A DNA stretch of 64,000 nucleotides. Source: Microbacterium sp. SMR1. GTDB lineage: Bacteria > Actinomycetota > Actinomycetes > Actinomycetales > Microbacteriaceae. The notes below the pieces were generated by a model. The model was not told the DNA's origin, did not search any database, and saw nothing but the letters and a program-made list of their open reading frames with translations. This document shows positions 24,352 to 33,442 of this stretch, piece by piece. The translations under genes were made by a program, and so were the position numbers. Numbering within the stretch: the first letter of the stretch is position 1; every line of letters begins with the position of its first letter. The DNA is taken from positions 116,241 to 180,240 of the forward strand of contig NZ_QMBN01000002.1 of the NCBI RefSeq assembly GCF_003289625.1, in the 5' to 3' direction.

Positions 24352-24975
24352 CTACGCGGCCCTCCTCGATGATGTCGCAGCGCGGCGGCGTTCGGCAGCG
24401 ACGAGCGACACGACGACGAGCCCCGGCGCGATCACGATGAGCGGCGGCAGCATCCATACGACGGTCGCGCCCACCCCGAGGCCCACCAGCACCAGCGACG
24501 TTCCGATCGGATCGTCGATCACGACCGCGCGTCCCTCTCGCCAGAGGTCGATCCACCGTGCGCCCGGCGTCCAGAGCGCCGCGGTCCGCAGCATCGCGAC
24601 GGCCACGACCACCGCCAGGCCGCCGCTGATGATCGCGAAGACCGCCCCGCCGGGAAGCACCCCCTGGGCCGCCCCGATCGCGTTCAGGACGAGGAGCGCG
24701 ATGACCACGACGCTGGCCGTGCCGAACCACCAGCCCGAACGCACCGCCTGGAGCCCCCGGGTGGCGAGAAGACCGATCGAGTCGGGCTCGTCGTCGAGGT
24801 GAGCGCGGAAGTGCCGCACCCCCGCACCGAAGGCCGGAGCGAGCGTCACGAGCGGCAGCGAGAGGAGCGTCACCCCGATGCCGACCACGAACATCTCGCC
24901 GAACCCGGCGACGCCCGAGCCGCCGAAGACCGCGCGGCTCTCGGGCGATCCGTCTGCCTTGCGCGCCGAGGTCAT
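24352..24975 (-). CDS. YesL-like (DUF624) membrane protein
   Basis: This 207-residue protein is predicted to have about five hydrophobic segments: FVVGIGVTLLSLPLVTLAPAFGAGV, SVVVIALLVLNAI, AVFAIISGGLAVVVAVAMLR, SLVLVGLGVGATVVWMLP and LIVIAPGLVVVSLVA. This matches the DUF624/YesL family, which is often encoded beside sugar ABC transporters and glycosidases but has no established function. It overlaps the permease gene by four bases (ATGA). Confidence 0.75.
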   Translation of the reverse strand: MTSARKADGSPESRAVFGGSGVAGFGEMFVVGIGVTLLSLPLVTLAPAFGAGVRHFRAHLDDEPDSIGLLATRGLQAVRSGWWFGTASVVVIALLVLNAIGAAQGVLPGGAVFAIISGGLAVVVAVAMLRTAALWTPGARWIDLWREGRAVVIDDPIGTSLVLVGLGVGATVVWMLPPLIVIAPGLVVVSLVAAERRRAATSSRRAA

Positions 24976-25895
24976 CCCTTGAGCCCCTCCGTCGCGACGC
25001 CCGCCACCAGGTATCGCTGGAAGGCGAGGAAGAAGAGGACCACGGGCACCAGGGCGAGGATCGCCATGGCCATCTGCGCGCCGTAGTCGCTGGTCGACGT
25101 CTGATCGACGTAAAGGCGCAGAGCCAGCGGCATCGTGTACATGCCCGGATCCTTCAGGTACAGCAGCGGCCCGAAGAAGTCGTTCCACGACCAGATGAAC
25201 GCGAAGATCGAGCTCGTGACGAGCGCGGGTCGCATGAGGGGCAGGATGACGGCGGTGAAGGTGCGCGCATGGCCGGCGCCGTCGATGCGGGCGGCCTCGT
25301 CGAGATCGCGGGGAAGACCGCGGATGAACTGGATCATGAGGAACACGAAGAAGGCGTCGGCCGCGAGGAACTTCCCCAGCAGCAGCGGCCAGTAGGTGTT
25401 GATCATGTCGAGCTGGTTGAACACGATGTACTGCGGAATGATCACGACGTGGAACGGCAGGAGCATCGTCGCGATCATGCACAGGAAGAAGACCTTGCTG
25501 CCGCGGAAACGGATGCGGGCGAACGCGTACGCCGTGACCGAGCACGAGAGCACGACCCCGACGACCGAGGCGACCGCGAGGATGAGGGAGTTCACGACGA
25601 ACGTCCAGAACGAGACTCCCCCGATCCCGGCGAATGCCGTGGCGTAGTTGTCGAGCGAGAAGGTCTCCGGCACGAGACTCACCGAGCCGATGATCTCGTT
25701 GCCCGGCTTGAACGACGACATCACCATCCATGCCGCCGGGTAGAGGATGACGACGAGCACGGCGATCGCGAGCACGTGGAAGACGATTGCGCTCCCCCGC
25801 GTGCGCCAACCCCGCCCTCCCGCGTCGTCTCGACCGCGTCGCCGCGACGACGGGTCGGTCGTGATGAGCTCCGTCTGGGTGATCGTGTTGGTCAT
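24972..25895 (-). CDS. carbohydrate ABC transporter permease, MalG-like
   Basis: This 307-residue CUT1-family permease has six predicted helices and the EAA coupling loop DLDEAARIDGAGHARTFTAVILPLMRPAL, which docks on a shared MsmK-type ATPase. The N-terminus has about 30 charged cytoplasmic residues. The start is the ATG at MTNTITQ, overlapping the MalF-like stop (ATGA). No ATP-binding subunit is encoded in the operon, as is usual for actinobacterial CUT1 systems that share one ATPase. Confidence 0.93.
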   Translation of the reverse strand: MTNTITQTELITTDPSSRRRGRDDAGGRGWRTRGSAIVFHVLAIAVLVVILYPAAWMVMSSFKPGNEIIGSVSLVPETFSLDNYATAFAGIGGVSFWTFVVNSLILAVASVVGVVLSCSVTAYAFARIRFRGSKVFFLCMIATMLLPFHVVIIPQYIVFNQLDMINTYWPLLLGKFLAADAFFVFLMIQFIRGLPRDLDEAARIDGAGHARTFTAVILPLMRPALVTSSIFAFIWSWNDFFGPLLYLKDPGMYTMPLALRLYVDQTSTSDYGAQMAMAILALVPVVLFFLAFQRYLVAGVATEGLKG

Positions 25896-26833
25896 CGTTC
25901 GTCCCCCGCATAGTGAACCCACGCCCGCGATGTGCGGAACAGCATGAGCGTGACCAGGCCGACGGCGACCACCAGCACCCAGGCCATCGCCGAGGCGTAA
26001 CCCATCTGGAAGTCTCGGAACCCGCGCAGATAGAGGTAGAGCGTGTAGAAAAGCGTCGAACCGGCGGGTCCGCCGCTGCCGTTGGAGATGATGTAGGCCG
26101 AGTTGAACACCTGAAAGGCGTGGATCGTCTCGAGCAGCAGGTTGAAGAACAGCACCGGCGACAGCATCGGGATCGTGATCGAGAGGAACCGTCGCACCGG
26201 ACCCGCGCCGTCGACGGATGCCGCCTCGTACAGCTCCGGCGGCACCTGCTTCAGTCCCGCGAGGAAGATCACCATCGGTGCTCCGAACTGCCACACGGTC
26301 AACAGGATGAGCAGCGGCAGCGTTCGCGCCGGGTCTCCCACCCATCCGCCCTCCGAGGCCGGCGGCCCGCCGAAGAACGAGCCGATCTGCGCGACGATGC
26401 CGTTGTCGATGAACATCGCCTTCCACACGATCGCGATCGAGACGCTGCCACCGATCAGCGACGGCAGGTAGAACGCCGACCGGTAGAACCCCTGGCCCCG
26501 GCGTGGGGCGTTCAGCAGCAACGCCACCCCGAGCGCCGCAGCGAGCTTGAGCGGCGTGCCGACCAGCACGTAGATGCCGGTCACTTTCACCGCCTGCAGG
26601 AAGTTGGGGTCGGCGAACATGCGCGTGTAGTTGTCCACCCCGATGAACTCGGGATCGTTGAACAGGTTGTAGTCGGTGAACGACAGCACCAGCGAGGCGA
26701 CCATCGGACCTGCGGTCAGGGCGAAGAACCCGATGAGCCACGGGCTCAGGAAGAGGTAGCCGGCACGCGTCTCCCGCCGGGTTCGCACGGTCGAGCGCGC
26801 ACGAACCGGGACGACGGCTGCAGGAGCAGTCAT
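25892..26833 (-). CDS. carbohydrate ABC transporter permease, MalF-like
   Basis: This 313-residue CUT1 permease has six predicted helices, the N-terminal RETRAGYLFLSPWLIGFFALTAGPM segment and the EAA loop ELYEAASVDGAGPVRRFLSITIPMLSPVLFF. It lies 61 bases downstream of the solute-binding protein gene and overlaps the MalG-like gene. The set imports a glycoside that is probably cleaved by the GH2 enzyme at the head of the operon. Confidence 0.93.
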   Translation of the reverse strand: MTAPAAVVPVRARSTVRTRRETRAGYLFLSPWLIGFFALTAGPMVASLVLSFTDYNLFNDPEFIGVDNYTRMFADPNFLQAVKVTGIYVLVGTPLKLAAALGVALLLNAPRRGQGFYRSAFYLPSLIGGSVSIAIVWKAMFIDNGIVAQIGSFFGGPPASEGGWVGDPARTLPLLILLTVWQFGAPMVIFLAGLKQVPPELYEAASVDGAGPVRRFLSITIPMLSPVLFFNLLLETIHAFQVFNSAYIISNGSGGPAGSTLFYTLYLYLRGFRDFQMGYASAMAWVLVVAVGLVTLMLFRTSRAWVHYAGDER

Positions 26834-26894
26834 GGGATGTTCCTTTCTCCTGCACTCCGGCGCCTCGGCCGTGCGGCAGGGTCGTGCAGAGCGG

Positions 26895-28205
26895 TCAGTA
26901 GCCCAGCACCAGGGAGATCTCGGAGAACAACTCCTGTGCGAACTGCTTCGTGGTCAGATCGCCGTACCGCAGCTGCTCGTGCAGCTCGCCCCATTTGGCC
27001 TCGATGGTGCCGTAGCCCGCGGGCAGGATCGGGTAGCTCGCCGTCAGCTCGTCGTCGATCGACGCGAGATAGTCGAGGTTGACGGTGTCGGCTGCGGTCT
27101 GATCGATCGCGTCGCGTCCGGCCTCCGTGGGCGGGGTGCCGAGCGAGGTGCCGAAGATCTTCGCGACCTCGGGCGAGGTGGTGAGGAAGTTCACGAAGGC
27201 GGCAGCGGCCTGCTGCTGGTCGGAGTTCTTCGCCACGCTCAGGAGCATGCTCGGCTTGGGTGCGAGCACGTGCTCGTCCTGGCCCTTCTCGAGCGGCGGC
27301 TGCACCATGCCGATGTTCTCGGTGCCGGCATCCGTCATGCCCTGCAGAACCGTCGTCGAGAAGTTGAACCAGATCGCCGTCTCACCGGCGAGGAAGCCCC
27401 CGCTGGGCGAAAGGGCGACGCTGCGCTCGACAGGGTAGAAGTCGCCGTCCTCGCGGAGATCGGCGGCACCGTCGAGGTACTCGATCACATCGTCTTCATC
27501 GAACGCGGGTGCACCGTTCTCCTCGAAGACCGGACTGCCGTCCTGCATGAGGTGGTAGATGAAGTTCGGAAGGCCGCCTGTGTAGTCCTCCGCCCCGTAG
27601 ATCCGGGGTTCGGATGACGCCCCGGCCGCGTTGACCTCGAGGACGAAGTCGTTGAACTCGTCCCAGGTCATGTCGTCGGTCGGATAGTCGATACCGAACG
27701 AGTCGAGGATGTCCTTGTTGTACATCATCGACCAGGCGTTCGTGCCCAGCGGGACGCCGACGAGTTCGTCGTCGACGGTTCCGGATCCGAGCACCTGGTC
27801 GTTGACGCCGTCGAGCGGCAGCAGTGAGTCGCGGTAGGGCGAGAGATCGGCGAGCAGACCCTTGCTGGCGTACTCGCCGAGGTAGCCGGCATCCATCATC
27901 ACCACGTCGGGAAGCGACTTGCCCGCTGCCTCGGTGTTGCGGGCGGTCCAGTAGTCGCCCCAGGCGTTGAAGTTCCGCACCACCTCGACGTTCGGGTACT
28001 GCTCGTTGAAGAGCGCCACGACCTCTTCGAAGCGAGCGGCGCGGTCTTCGTTTCCCCACCACGAGAAGCTGATCTTGGCCGATGTGTCCTCGTCGAACGT
28101 GATCTCCTCGGGAGCGGCATCGGATCCTCCGCCAGCGCCGCAACCCGCGAGCAGAAGTGCTGCGGCTCCGACGAGGGCGAGCGATGCGGGCAGTCTCTTC
28201 ATCAT
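26895..28205 (-). CDS. sugar ABC transporter substrate-binding lipoprotein
   Basis: This 436-residue extracellular binding protein of the CUT1 type (solute-binding family 1) has a lipoprotein signal MMKRLPASLALVGAAALLLAGC with the lipidated Cys at about residue 22. The body shows SFSWWGNEDRAARFEEVVALFNEQYP, VVMMDAGYLGEYASKGLLADL and GVPLGTNAWSMMYNKDIL, all usual in this family. Two ATG codons abut; GAGGAG lies just upstream and suits either. A GGTGTC/GGTGGC hexanucleotide run separates it from the GH2 gene. Confidence 0.93.
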   Translation of the reverse strand: MMKRLPASLALVGAAALLLAGCGAGGGSDAAPEEITFDEDTSAKISFSWWGNEDRAARFEEVVALFNEQYPNVEVVRNFNAWGDYWTARNTEAAGKSLPDVVMMDAGYLGEYASKGLLADLSPYRDSLLPLDGVNDQVLGSGTVDDELVGVPLGTNAWSMMYNKDILDSFGIDYPTDDMTWDEFNDFVLEVNAAGASSEPRIYGAEDYTGGLPNFIYHLMQDGSPVFEENGAPAFDEDDVIEYLDGAADLREDGDFYPVERSVALSPSGGFLAGETAIWFNFSTTVLQGMTDAGTENIGMVQPPLEKGQDEHVLAPKPSMLLSVAKNSDQQQAAAAFVNFLTTSPEVAKIFGTSLGTPPTEAGRDAIDQTAADTVNLDYLASIDDELTASYPILPAGYGTIEAKWGELHEQLRYGDLTTKQFAQELFSEISLVLGY

Positions 28206-28237
28206 GGTTTCTCCTCATTGAGCGGGCATGAGCCCGG

Positions 28238-28279
28238 GGTGTCGGTGTCGGTGTCGATGGCGGTGGCGGTGGCGGTGGC
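28238..28279 (-). repeat. hexanucleotide tandem repeat between GH2 and binding-protein genes
   Basis: On the plus strand three GGTGTC units pass through GATGGC into three GGTGGC units, 42 bases in all. It lies in the 95-base spacer within the operon, just before the binding-protein SD. A repeat here could vary in length by slippage and alter spacing or mRNA folding. Confidence 0.7.
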
Positions 28280-28300
28280 CGGCCGAGAACCGGCGGAGGT

Positions 28301-30160
28301 TCAGTCGGTGCCGGTTCCTCGGACGAAAGACCGGATGGTCTCGATGGGCAGCTTGGGTTCCCGGCCTTCGGTGAGCAGGCCGTTCCGCTCCTGCATGGTG
28401 TCGGTGAGCTGCGTCCAGCACCAGCCGGCGAGCCCGTCGGGTCGCCCGCGGAAGCCTCTCGTGCCCGACTGCACGGCCCGGAGGATCGCCTCGACCATCC
28501 GGGCGTACTCCTCTGCGCCGCCCGCTTCGGAGTAGCCCCACGAGTCGTCCGGGCTCGCGTCGACTGCCCACTTCACTCCGCCGAACTCGGTGAGCATGAC
28601 CGGCTGTCCGCCGTCCGCCGTTCCGGGCAGACGCACGCGGCGACCGGCCGGGCCGATGCCGGAGACGAGCGTGCCCAGCTCGACCGCGTCGACGTCGTAG
28701 CGCCGGGCAAGTACGTCGCCGTCGGCCTCGTAGTCATGCAGGGTCCACAGGTCGGAGGTCCCGAGCTCCCATCCGTCATTGGAGATGACCGGCCTGGTGG
28801 GGTCGAGGGCTTTGGTCAGGTGGAACAACGCTTCCGCGAAGGCTCGCTGATCCGAGCGCGAGGCGATGTGCTGCACCCCCCAGCTCTCGTTGAGCGGCAC
28901 CCACGTGATGATGCTGGGATGCGCCCGGTCGCGAAGCACGGCTTCCGTCCACTCCGCGGTCGTGCGCTGCACGGCTCGCTCGTCGAAGGTGTACGTCGCG
29001 GCCATCTCGCCCCACACCAGGAGCCCGAGCCGATCCGCCCAATACAGGAACCGGTCGTCCTCGACCTTCTGGTGCACGCGCACCGAGTTGAAGCCGAGTT
29101 CGGCGATCAATTCGGCCTCGCGTCGCAGCGCGTCGGGCGAGGGGGCCGCGAGGTGGGACTCGGGCCAGTACCCCTGGCTGAGAACCGACCGCAGCGTCAC
29201 CGGCCGGTCGTTGAGCAGCAGCGCGCCGTCGCTCCATGAGACGCTGCGCAGACCGAGGTAGCTCGCAACGGCATCCGTTCGGCCATCGTCATCCGTCAGT
29301 TCGATCCAGGCGTCGAGCAGCGTGGGCCGGTCGGGGCTCCAGAGCAGACGTTCGTAGTTCTGACCGTTTCGCTGACCGTCCAGGGCGATCGTCAACGTCG
29401 CTCGCGTGCCGCTCGTCCGCATCGTCGCAGCGGCGAGCTCCCGCCCCTCGTGCGCGATCCGGATGCTCGCGCGTGCGCGGCCGGGCCGGCTCAGTCGGAG
29501 CTCGAGGGTCACCGTGCCGTCGGTGAGGTCGCTGGTCCAGTTGAGCGCGGTGATGTGCTGCGGCGCGATGGACTCGAGCCACACCGACTGCCAGATCCCC
29601 GTCGTGCGGTGGTACCAGATCGAGTGAGGCTGTTCCTCCCAGTCCTGCTTCCCCCGAGGCTGCGCGAGGTCGTGCGGGTCGTCCTCGGCGCGCACGACGA
29701 TGACATGCTCGCGAGCTTCACCGTCGAGCGCGTCGGTGATGTCGACGGCGAAGGGGGTGTGGCCGCCCTCGTGACTGCCGACCATCTGCCCGTCCACCCA
29801 GACGGTGGCCCGGTAGTCGACGGCACCGAAGCGCACGATCGCGCGCTTCTCCGACCCATGTCCGGCGGCGGCGAGATCTGCGTCGGTCAGCGTCCGGCGG
29901 TACCAGACGATCGGGTGGAACCCCGTCTCGCCGATGCCCGAGGCCGGCGACTCCGGCGGGAACGGCACGAGGATGCTGCCGCCCAGCTCGCGACCGTCGA
30001 ACCACCGCGCGGCGACACCGCGATCGTCGTCGTCGTAGGCGAACCCCCATTCGCCGTCGAGGAGAAGGAACGAGTCCCGCACGAGCTGCGGGCGCGGCCG
30101 CGCCGGTTCCAGCGCGCTCGCACGCATCGCGTCGGGCTCTCGACCGGCATCCTGCTCCAC
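28301..30160 (-). CDS. glycoside hydrolase family 2 (beta-glucuronidase/beta-galactosidase-like)
   Basis: This 619-residue cytosolic GH2 enzyme, without signal peptide, has a jelly-roll sugar-binding domain (about 30-195, with WYRRT and FGAVDYRATVWVDGQ..GSHEGGHTPF), an Ig-like domain (about 200-305) and a TIM barrel (about 310-610). The acid/base is Glu425 in WVPLNESWG and the nucleophile Glu525 in LTEFGG; both are intact. The start is GTG with SD AGAGGGAG eight bases upstream; an ATG at codon 12 is an alternative. It is the first gene of the operon, divergent from the LacI regulator. The overall arrangement is closer to short GH2 glucuronidase-like enzymes than to LacZ; the sugar is not certain. 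Confidence 0.9.
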   Translation of the reverse strand: MEQDAGREPDAMRASALEPARPRPQLVRDSFLLLDGEWGFAYDDDDRGVAARWFDGRELGGSILVPFPPESPASGIGETGFHPIVWYRRTLTDADLAAAGHGSEKRAIVRFGAVDYRATVWVDGQMVGSHEGGHTPFAVDITDALDGEAREHVIVVRAEDDPHDLAQPRGKQDWEEQPHSIWYHRTTGIWQSVWLESIAPQHITALNWTSDLTDGTVTLELRLSRPGRARASIRIAHEGRELAAATMRTSGTRATLTIALDGQRNGQNYERLLWSPDRPTLLDAWIELTDDDGRTDAVASYLGLRSVSWSDGALLLNDRPVTLRSVLSQGYWPESHLAAPSPDALRREAELIAELGFNSVRVHQKVEDDRFLYWADRLGLLVWGEMAATYTFDERAVQRTTAEWTEAVLRDRAHPSIITWVPLNESWGVQHIASRSDQRAFAEALFHLTKALDPTRPVISNDGWELGTSDLWTLHDYEADGDVLARRYDVDAVELGTLVSGIGPAGRRVRLPGTADGGQPVMLTEFGGVKWAVDASPDDSWGYSEAGGAEEYARMVEAILRAVQSGTRGFRGRPDGLAGWCWTQLTDTMQERNGLLTEGREPKLPIETIRSFVRGTGTD

Positions 30161-30225
30161 TGCAATGGCTCCCTCTGTCGGCTTCGATGCCGACCTCGTC
30201 GTCTGTCCCGCCCGCGGGCGAACAT

Positions 30226-30276
30226 GGAAACCGCTTTCCGTTCCACGTTGAACTACACGATAGTTCCACGCTGAAC
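30226..30276. promoter_or_regulatory. LacI-type operators between GH2 and LacI genes
   Basis: GGAAACCGCTTTCC (30226-30239) is a 14-bp near-palindrome with the central CG typical of LacI-family operators. It is followed by two copies of GTTCCACGYTGAAC at 30240-30253 and 30263-30276, 23 bases apart (about two helical turns), each a partial palindrome centred on CG. They lie in the divergent promoter region, so the adjacent LacI protein probably controls both its own gene and the operon. Confidence 0.6.
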
Positions 30277-30318
30277 TAGAGTCAACATCGAACCCGAGAC
30301 CCGCTCGACAGGAGCCCC

Positions 30319-31311
30319 ATGACCCGCGTCACACTCGCCGACGTCGCCGCCCGCGTCGGCGTGAGCGCGAAATCCGTCTCCAACGTCGTGAACGGGACGG
30401 GATGGGTCGGAGACGAGATGCGGCGACGCATCCTCGAGGCGATCGATGAGCTGGGGTACCGGCCCAATCTCGCTGCGCGACAGCTGCGCAACGGTCGCAG
30501 CGGACTGATCGCGCTCGTGCTCCCCGACCTGCGCGAGCCCTACTTCGCCGAATTCGCCTCGCAGTTCGTCACCAGCGCGCAGACCCGCGCGCTGACCGTT
30601 CTCATTGCGCAGACGGGCGGCGCCCGTCCCGCGGAACTGGCGATGATGGCCGGCGAGGGCTTCCCCGCGCTCGACGGGATCGTGATGAGCCCGCTCGCCC
30701 TTACTCTCGACGACGTACGGGACCGGCCGAACGGCCCGCCGCTCGTGCTGATCGGCGAGCAGGCCGAAGAGCTCCTCACTCCGTCCGTGCACCACGTCGG
30801 GATCGACAACATCTCAGCGGCTGCGGCCGCCACCACGCATCTCATCCAGCAGGGTCGTCGGCGCATCGCTGCGGTGGGGGTTCAGGAATCCGGGCCTACC
30901 GCCACCTCGCGACTGCGGTTCGACGGATACCGGCGAGCGCTAGCCGCGGCCGGGATCGCCGACGACCCCGCGCTCTACGCCTCGGTCGACCAGTTCAACC
31001 GCGCCGAAGGATCGACCGCCGTCGCGCGTCTGATCGCGAGCGGAACCGACTTCGATGCCCTGTTCTGCTTCAGCGACAGCCTCGCCCTCGGCGCGCTGTA
31101 CACCCTCGGCACGCACGGCATCTCCGTGCCGGACCACGTGCAGGTCATGGGCTTCGACGACATCGAAGAGGGACGCTTCCACATCCCCGCGTTCTCGACC
31201 GTCGACCACGGTGTCGAGAAGGCGGCGGCGTCGATCCTCGACATCCTGAGCGACGCGACGAGGCAGACCGGCGTGCACCACCAGGTGCCGTACCGCCTCA
31301 TCACCCGCTGA
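30319..31311 (+). CDS. LacI family transcriptional regulator of the GH2 operon
   Basis: This 330-residue LacI-family repressor has the N-terminal HTH and hinge MTRVTLADVAARVGVSAKSVSNVVNG...MRRRILEAIDELGYRPNLAARQLRNGRS, then a type I periplasmic-binding effector domain (about 60-330) with LVLPDLREPYFAEFASQF, HHVGIDNISAAAAATTHLIQQGRRRIA and ALFCFSDSLALGALYTLGTHGISVPDHVQVMGFDDIE. A sugar or its derivative should be the inducer. It diverges from the GH2 operon, with operator candidates between. It ends at palindromic repeat copy B. Confidence 0.95.
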   Translation: MTRVTLADVAARVGVSAKSVSNVVNGTGWVGDEMRRRILEAIDELGYRPNLAARQLRNGRSGLIALVLPDLREPYFAEFASQFVTSAQTRALTVLIAQTGGARPAELAMMAGEGFPALDGIVMSPLALTLDDVRDRPNGPPLVLIGEQAEELLTPSVHHVGIDNISAAAAATTHLIQQGRRRIAAVGVQESGPTATSRLRFDGYRRALAAAGIADDPALYASVDQFNRAEGSTAVARLIASGTDFDALFCFSDSLALGALYTLGTHGISVPDHVQVMGFDDIEEGRFHIPAFSTVDHGVEKAAASILDILSDATRQTGVHHQVPYRLITR

Positions 31312-31318
31312 TCCCCCA

Positions 31319-31377
31319 CCGAGGTCCCACTTCGGCCGGGAATCCCGGCTCGATAACCGGCCCAACCGGGACCTCGC
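31319..31377. repeat. dispersed 59-bp palindromic repeat, copy B
   Basis: This is the second copy of the imperfect palindrome seen at 10383-10441, starting seven bases after the LacI stop and ending 38 bases before the stop of the convergent CitE-like gene. The arms CGAGGTCCC and GGGACCTCG are perfectly complementary, with GGCCGG/CCGGCC further in. A bidirectional terminator is likely. Confidence 0.7.
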
Positions 31378-31415
31378 ATGCGACGGATGCAGCGGGCCCG
31401 GCGGATGCAGCGGGG

Positions 31416-32258
31416 TCAGGGCGCGGCGGCGAGGATGCGCTCGGCGGCCTTGACCATCGCGATGTCGATGAAGGTGCCGTCATCGAGCACGAACGCGGCC
31501 GTCCCGTCCGCCGCCGCGGTGCGCACCCGCTCGACGATGCGCTGCGCTCGCTCGACCTCTTCCGGGCCGGGGGTGAAGGCCCGCCGGATCACCTCGATCT
31601 GCCGCGGATGAATGGCGGTGCGGCCTGCGTAGCCGAGCGCGCGCCCGGCCCGGCAGCTCTGCTCCAGGCCCTCGAGGTCGGCGACATCGGCCCAGACCGC
31701 CATGAGCGGAAGGGGCAGCCCGGCTGCAGCCGCCGCGTTCACGACCCGCGCGCGCGACCATGCGAGCCCGGGCTCTCCGGCACGCCCCGCGGGCACGCCG
31801 ATCTCCGCGCGCAGGTCGGCCTCGCCCACCGCGATCGACGCGACCCCGGCCTGCGCGATCTCGAACGCGCGCTCGATCGCCAGCGCAGACTCGAGCAGGG
31901 CATGCACCTCGCGCCCGGGCGCGGCGGCGCTGACCGCCGCGACGTCATCCGCCGACTGCGTCTTGGGAAGCCGGATGCCGAAGGCGGCGGGCAGATCCGC
32001 GACAGCGGCGACATCCGCGTCGTGCGCGTCCGCCCCGCGCGCGTTCACCCGGACCTGCACCGCCGGTGCGGCAGCCCCTCGCGACGCCCGAACCGCGGCG
32101 AACTCGGCGAGCGCCGCCCGCGCCTGCGCCTTGCGCGAGAGTGCCACGGCGTCCTCGAGGTCGACGATGACGGCATCCGCTCCCGCATCCAGCGCCTTCT
32201 CGAAGCGCTCGGGGCGGTCGGCGGGCGCGTACAGCGCGACCAGGATCGGGCGGGTCAT
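31416..32258 (-). CDS. HpcH/HpaI-CitE family lyase (CoA ester lyase)
   Basis: This 280-residue TIM-barrel protein of the CitE/malyl-CoA lyase family begins LVALYAPADRPERFEKALDAGADAVIVDLEDAV (metal-binding acidic motif). It also has RVNARG, LPKTQSADDV, LLESALAIERAF (metal-ligand Glu), VGEADLRAEIGV and GRTAIHPRQIEVI. The family makes or cleaves 3-hydroxyacyl-CoA thioesters such as citramalyl-, malyl- or beta-methylmalyl-CoA. It overlaps the class III CoA-transferase by four bases, the usual pair for activation and cleavage of a dicarboxylate. Last gene of the ten-gene operon. Confidence 0.9.
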   Translation of the reverse strand: MTRPILVALYAPADRPERFEKALDAGADAVIVDLEDAVALSRKAQARAALAEFAAVRASRGAAAPAVQVRVNARGADAHDADVAAVADLPAAFGIRLPKTQSADDVAAVSAAAPGREVHALLESALAIERAFEIAQAGVASIAVGEADLRAEIGVPAGRAGEPGLAWSRARVVNAAAAAGLPLPLMAVWADVADLEGLEQSCRAGRALGYAGRTAIHPRQIEVIRRAFTPGPEEVERAQRIVERVRTAAADGTAAFVLDDGTFIDIAMVKAAERILAAAP

Positions 32259-33442
32259 GCGACCGATCCCTCCGCACGCATGCGAGCGATGTCGTCGTCG
32301 GCGTAGCCGAGAGAGGCCAGCACCTCTGCGGTGTCGGCGCCGTGAGCCCGCCCGGTGAAGGCGATCGTCGACTCGTCGCGCGACATCCGGAACAGCGGTC
32401 CCTGCATCGCCATCTCGCCGAGATCGGGGTCGTGGATGCGGTGGACCGTGCCCAGCGCCTGGAACTGCGGGTCCGCGACGATGTCCGAGGGGTCGTACAC
32501 CGGGGCGACCGCGGCCTGCGCGGCTTCGAACGCCTCGATCACCTCATCGCGCGTGCGCTGCGCGATCCAGCTGCCGACGGCCTCGTCGAGCTCGTCGGCG
32601 TGCTGCGCCCGGCTCGATCCGCTCGCGAACCACGGCTCGGCCGCGAGGTCGGGGCGGCCGACGAGGGCCATCACCCGCTCGGCGATCGACTGAGCGCTCG
32701 TCGACACGGCGACCCACGAACCCTCGGCCGTGCGATAGGTGTTGCGCGGCGCGTTGTTCGCCGATCGATTTCCGGTGCGGGGCTGCACGGTCGCGAGCTG
32801 ATCCCAGCGCGTGATCTGCGGGCCGAGCATCGCGAGGATCGGCTCGATGATCGCGACATCCACCACCTGCCCGCGCCCGTCCCGCCCGCGGGCGTGCAGC
32901 GCAGTCATGACCGCGTAGGCGGTGGCGAGCGAGGCGATGCCATCGGCGAGGCCGAACGGGGGAAGGGTCGGTGGGCCGTCGGGCTCGCCCGTCGCGGCGG
33001 CGAACCCGCTCATCGCCTCGGCGAGCGTGCCGAAGCCGGGGCGACTGCGGTACGGACCGATCTGACCGAATCCGGTCACGCGGGCGAGAACGAGACCGGG
33101 GTTCTCCGCAGACAGCTCGTCGTACCCGAGTCCCCAGCGCTCGAGGGTTCCGGGGCGGAAGTTCTCGACGACGACATCCGCGGTACGGGCGAGGCGCAGG
33201 AACGCCTCGCGCCCGTCGGCGGTGTGCAGGTCGATCGCCACGGTCCGCTTGTTCCGGCCGAGCGTCTTCCACCACAGGTTCTGCCCGTCCTTGCTCGGAC
33301 CGTGGCCGCGCGCGGGGTCGGGGCGGGTCGGGTGCTCGACCTTGACGACCTCGGCTCCCATGTCGCCGAGGTGCATCGCGGCCATGGGACCGGCGAACAG
33401 CGTCGAGGCGTCGATGACGCGCAGTCCGTCGAGCGGGGTCAC
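32255..33442 (-). CDS. class III (CaiB/BaiF) acyl-CoA transferase
   Basis: This 395-residue protein matches the class III CoA-transferase family, which moves CoA between carboxylic acids through an aspartyl thioester. It shows GLRVIDASTLFAGPMAAMHLGDMGAEVVKVEHP, GQNLWWKTLGRNKRTVAIDL, VVVENFRPGTLERWGLGYDEL, LVLARVTGFGQIGPY, GRGQVVDVAIIEP and TGNRSANNAPRNTYRTAEG. The start is a GTG that overlaps the stop of the upstream gene (GTGA). It is paired with the CitE-like lyase, suggesting that an organic acid from the imported compound is activated and then cleaved. Confidence 0.92.
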   Translation of the reverse strand: MTPLDGLRVIDASTLFAGPMAAMHLGDMGAEVVKVEHPTRPDPARGHGPSKDGQNLWWKTLGRNKRTVAIDLHTADGREAFLRLARTADVVVENFRPGTLERWGLGYDELSAENPGLVLARVTGFGQIGPYRSRPGFGTLAEAMSGFAAATGEPDGPPTLPPFGLADGIASLATAYAVMTALHARGRDGRGQVVDVAIIEPILAMLGPQITRWDQLATVQPRTGNRSANNAPRNTYRTAEGSWVAVSTSAQSIAERVMALVGRPDLAAEPWFASGSSRAQHADELDEAVGSWIAQRTRDEVIEAFEAAQAAVAPVYDPSDIVADPQFQALGTVHRIHDPDLGEMAMQGPLFRMSRDESTIAFTGRAHGADTAEVLASLGYADDDIARMRAEGSVA

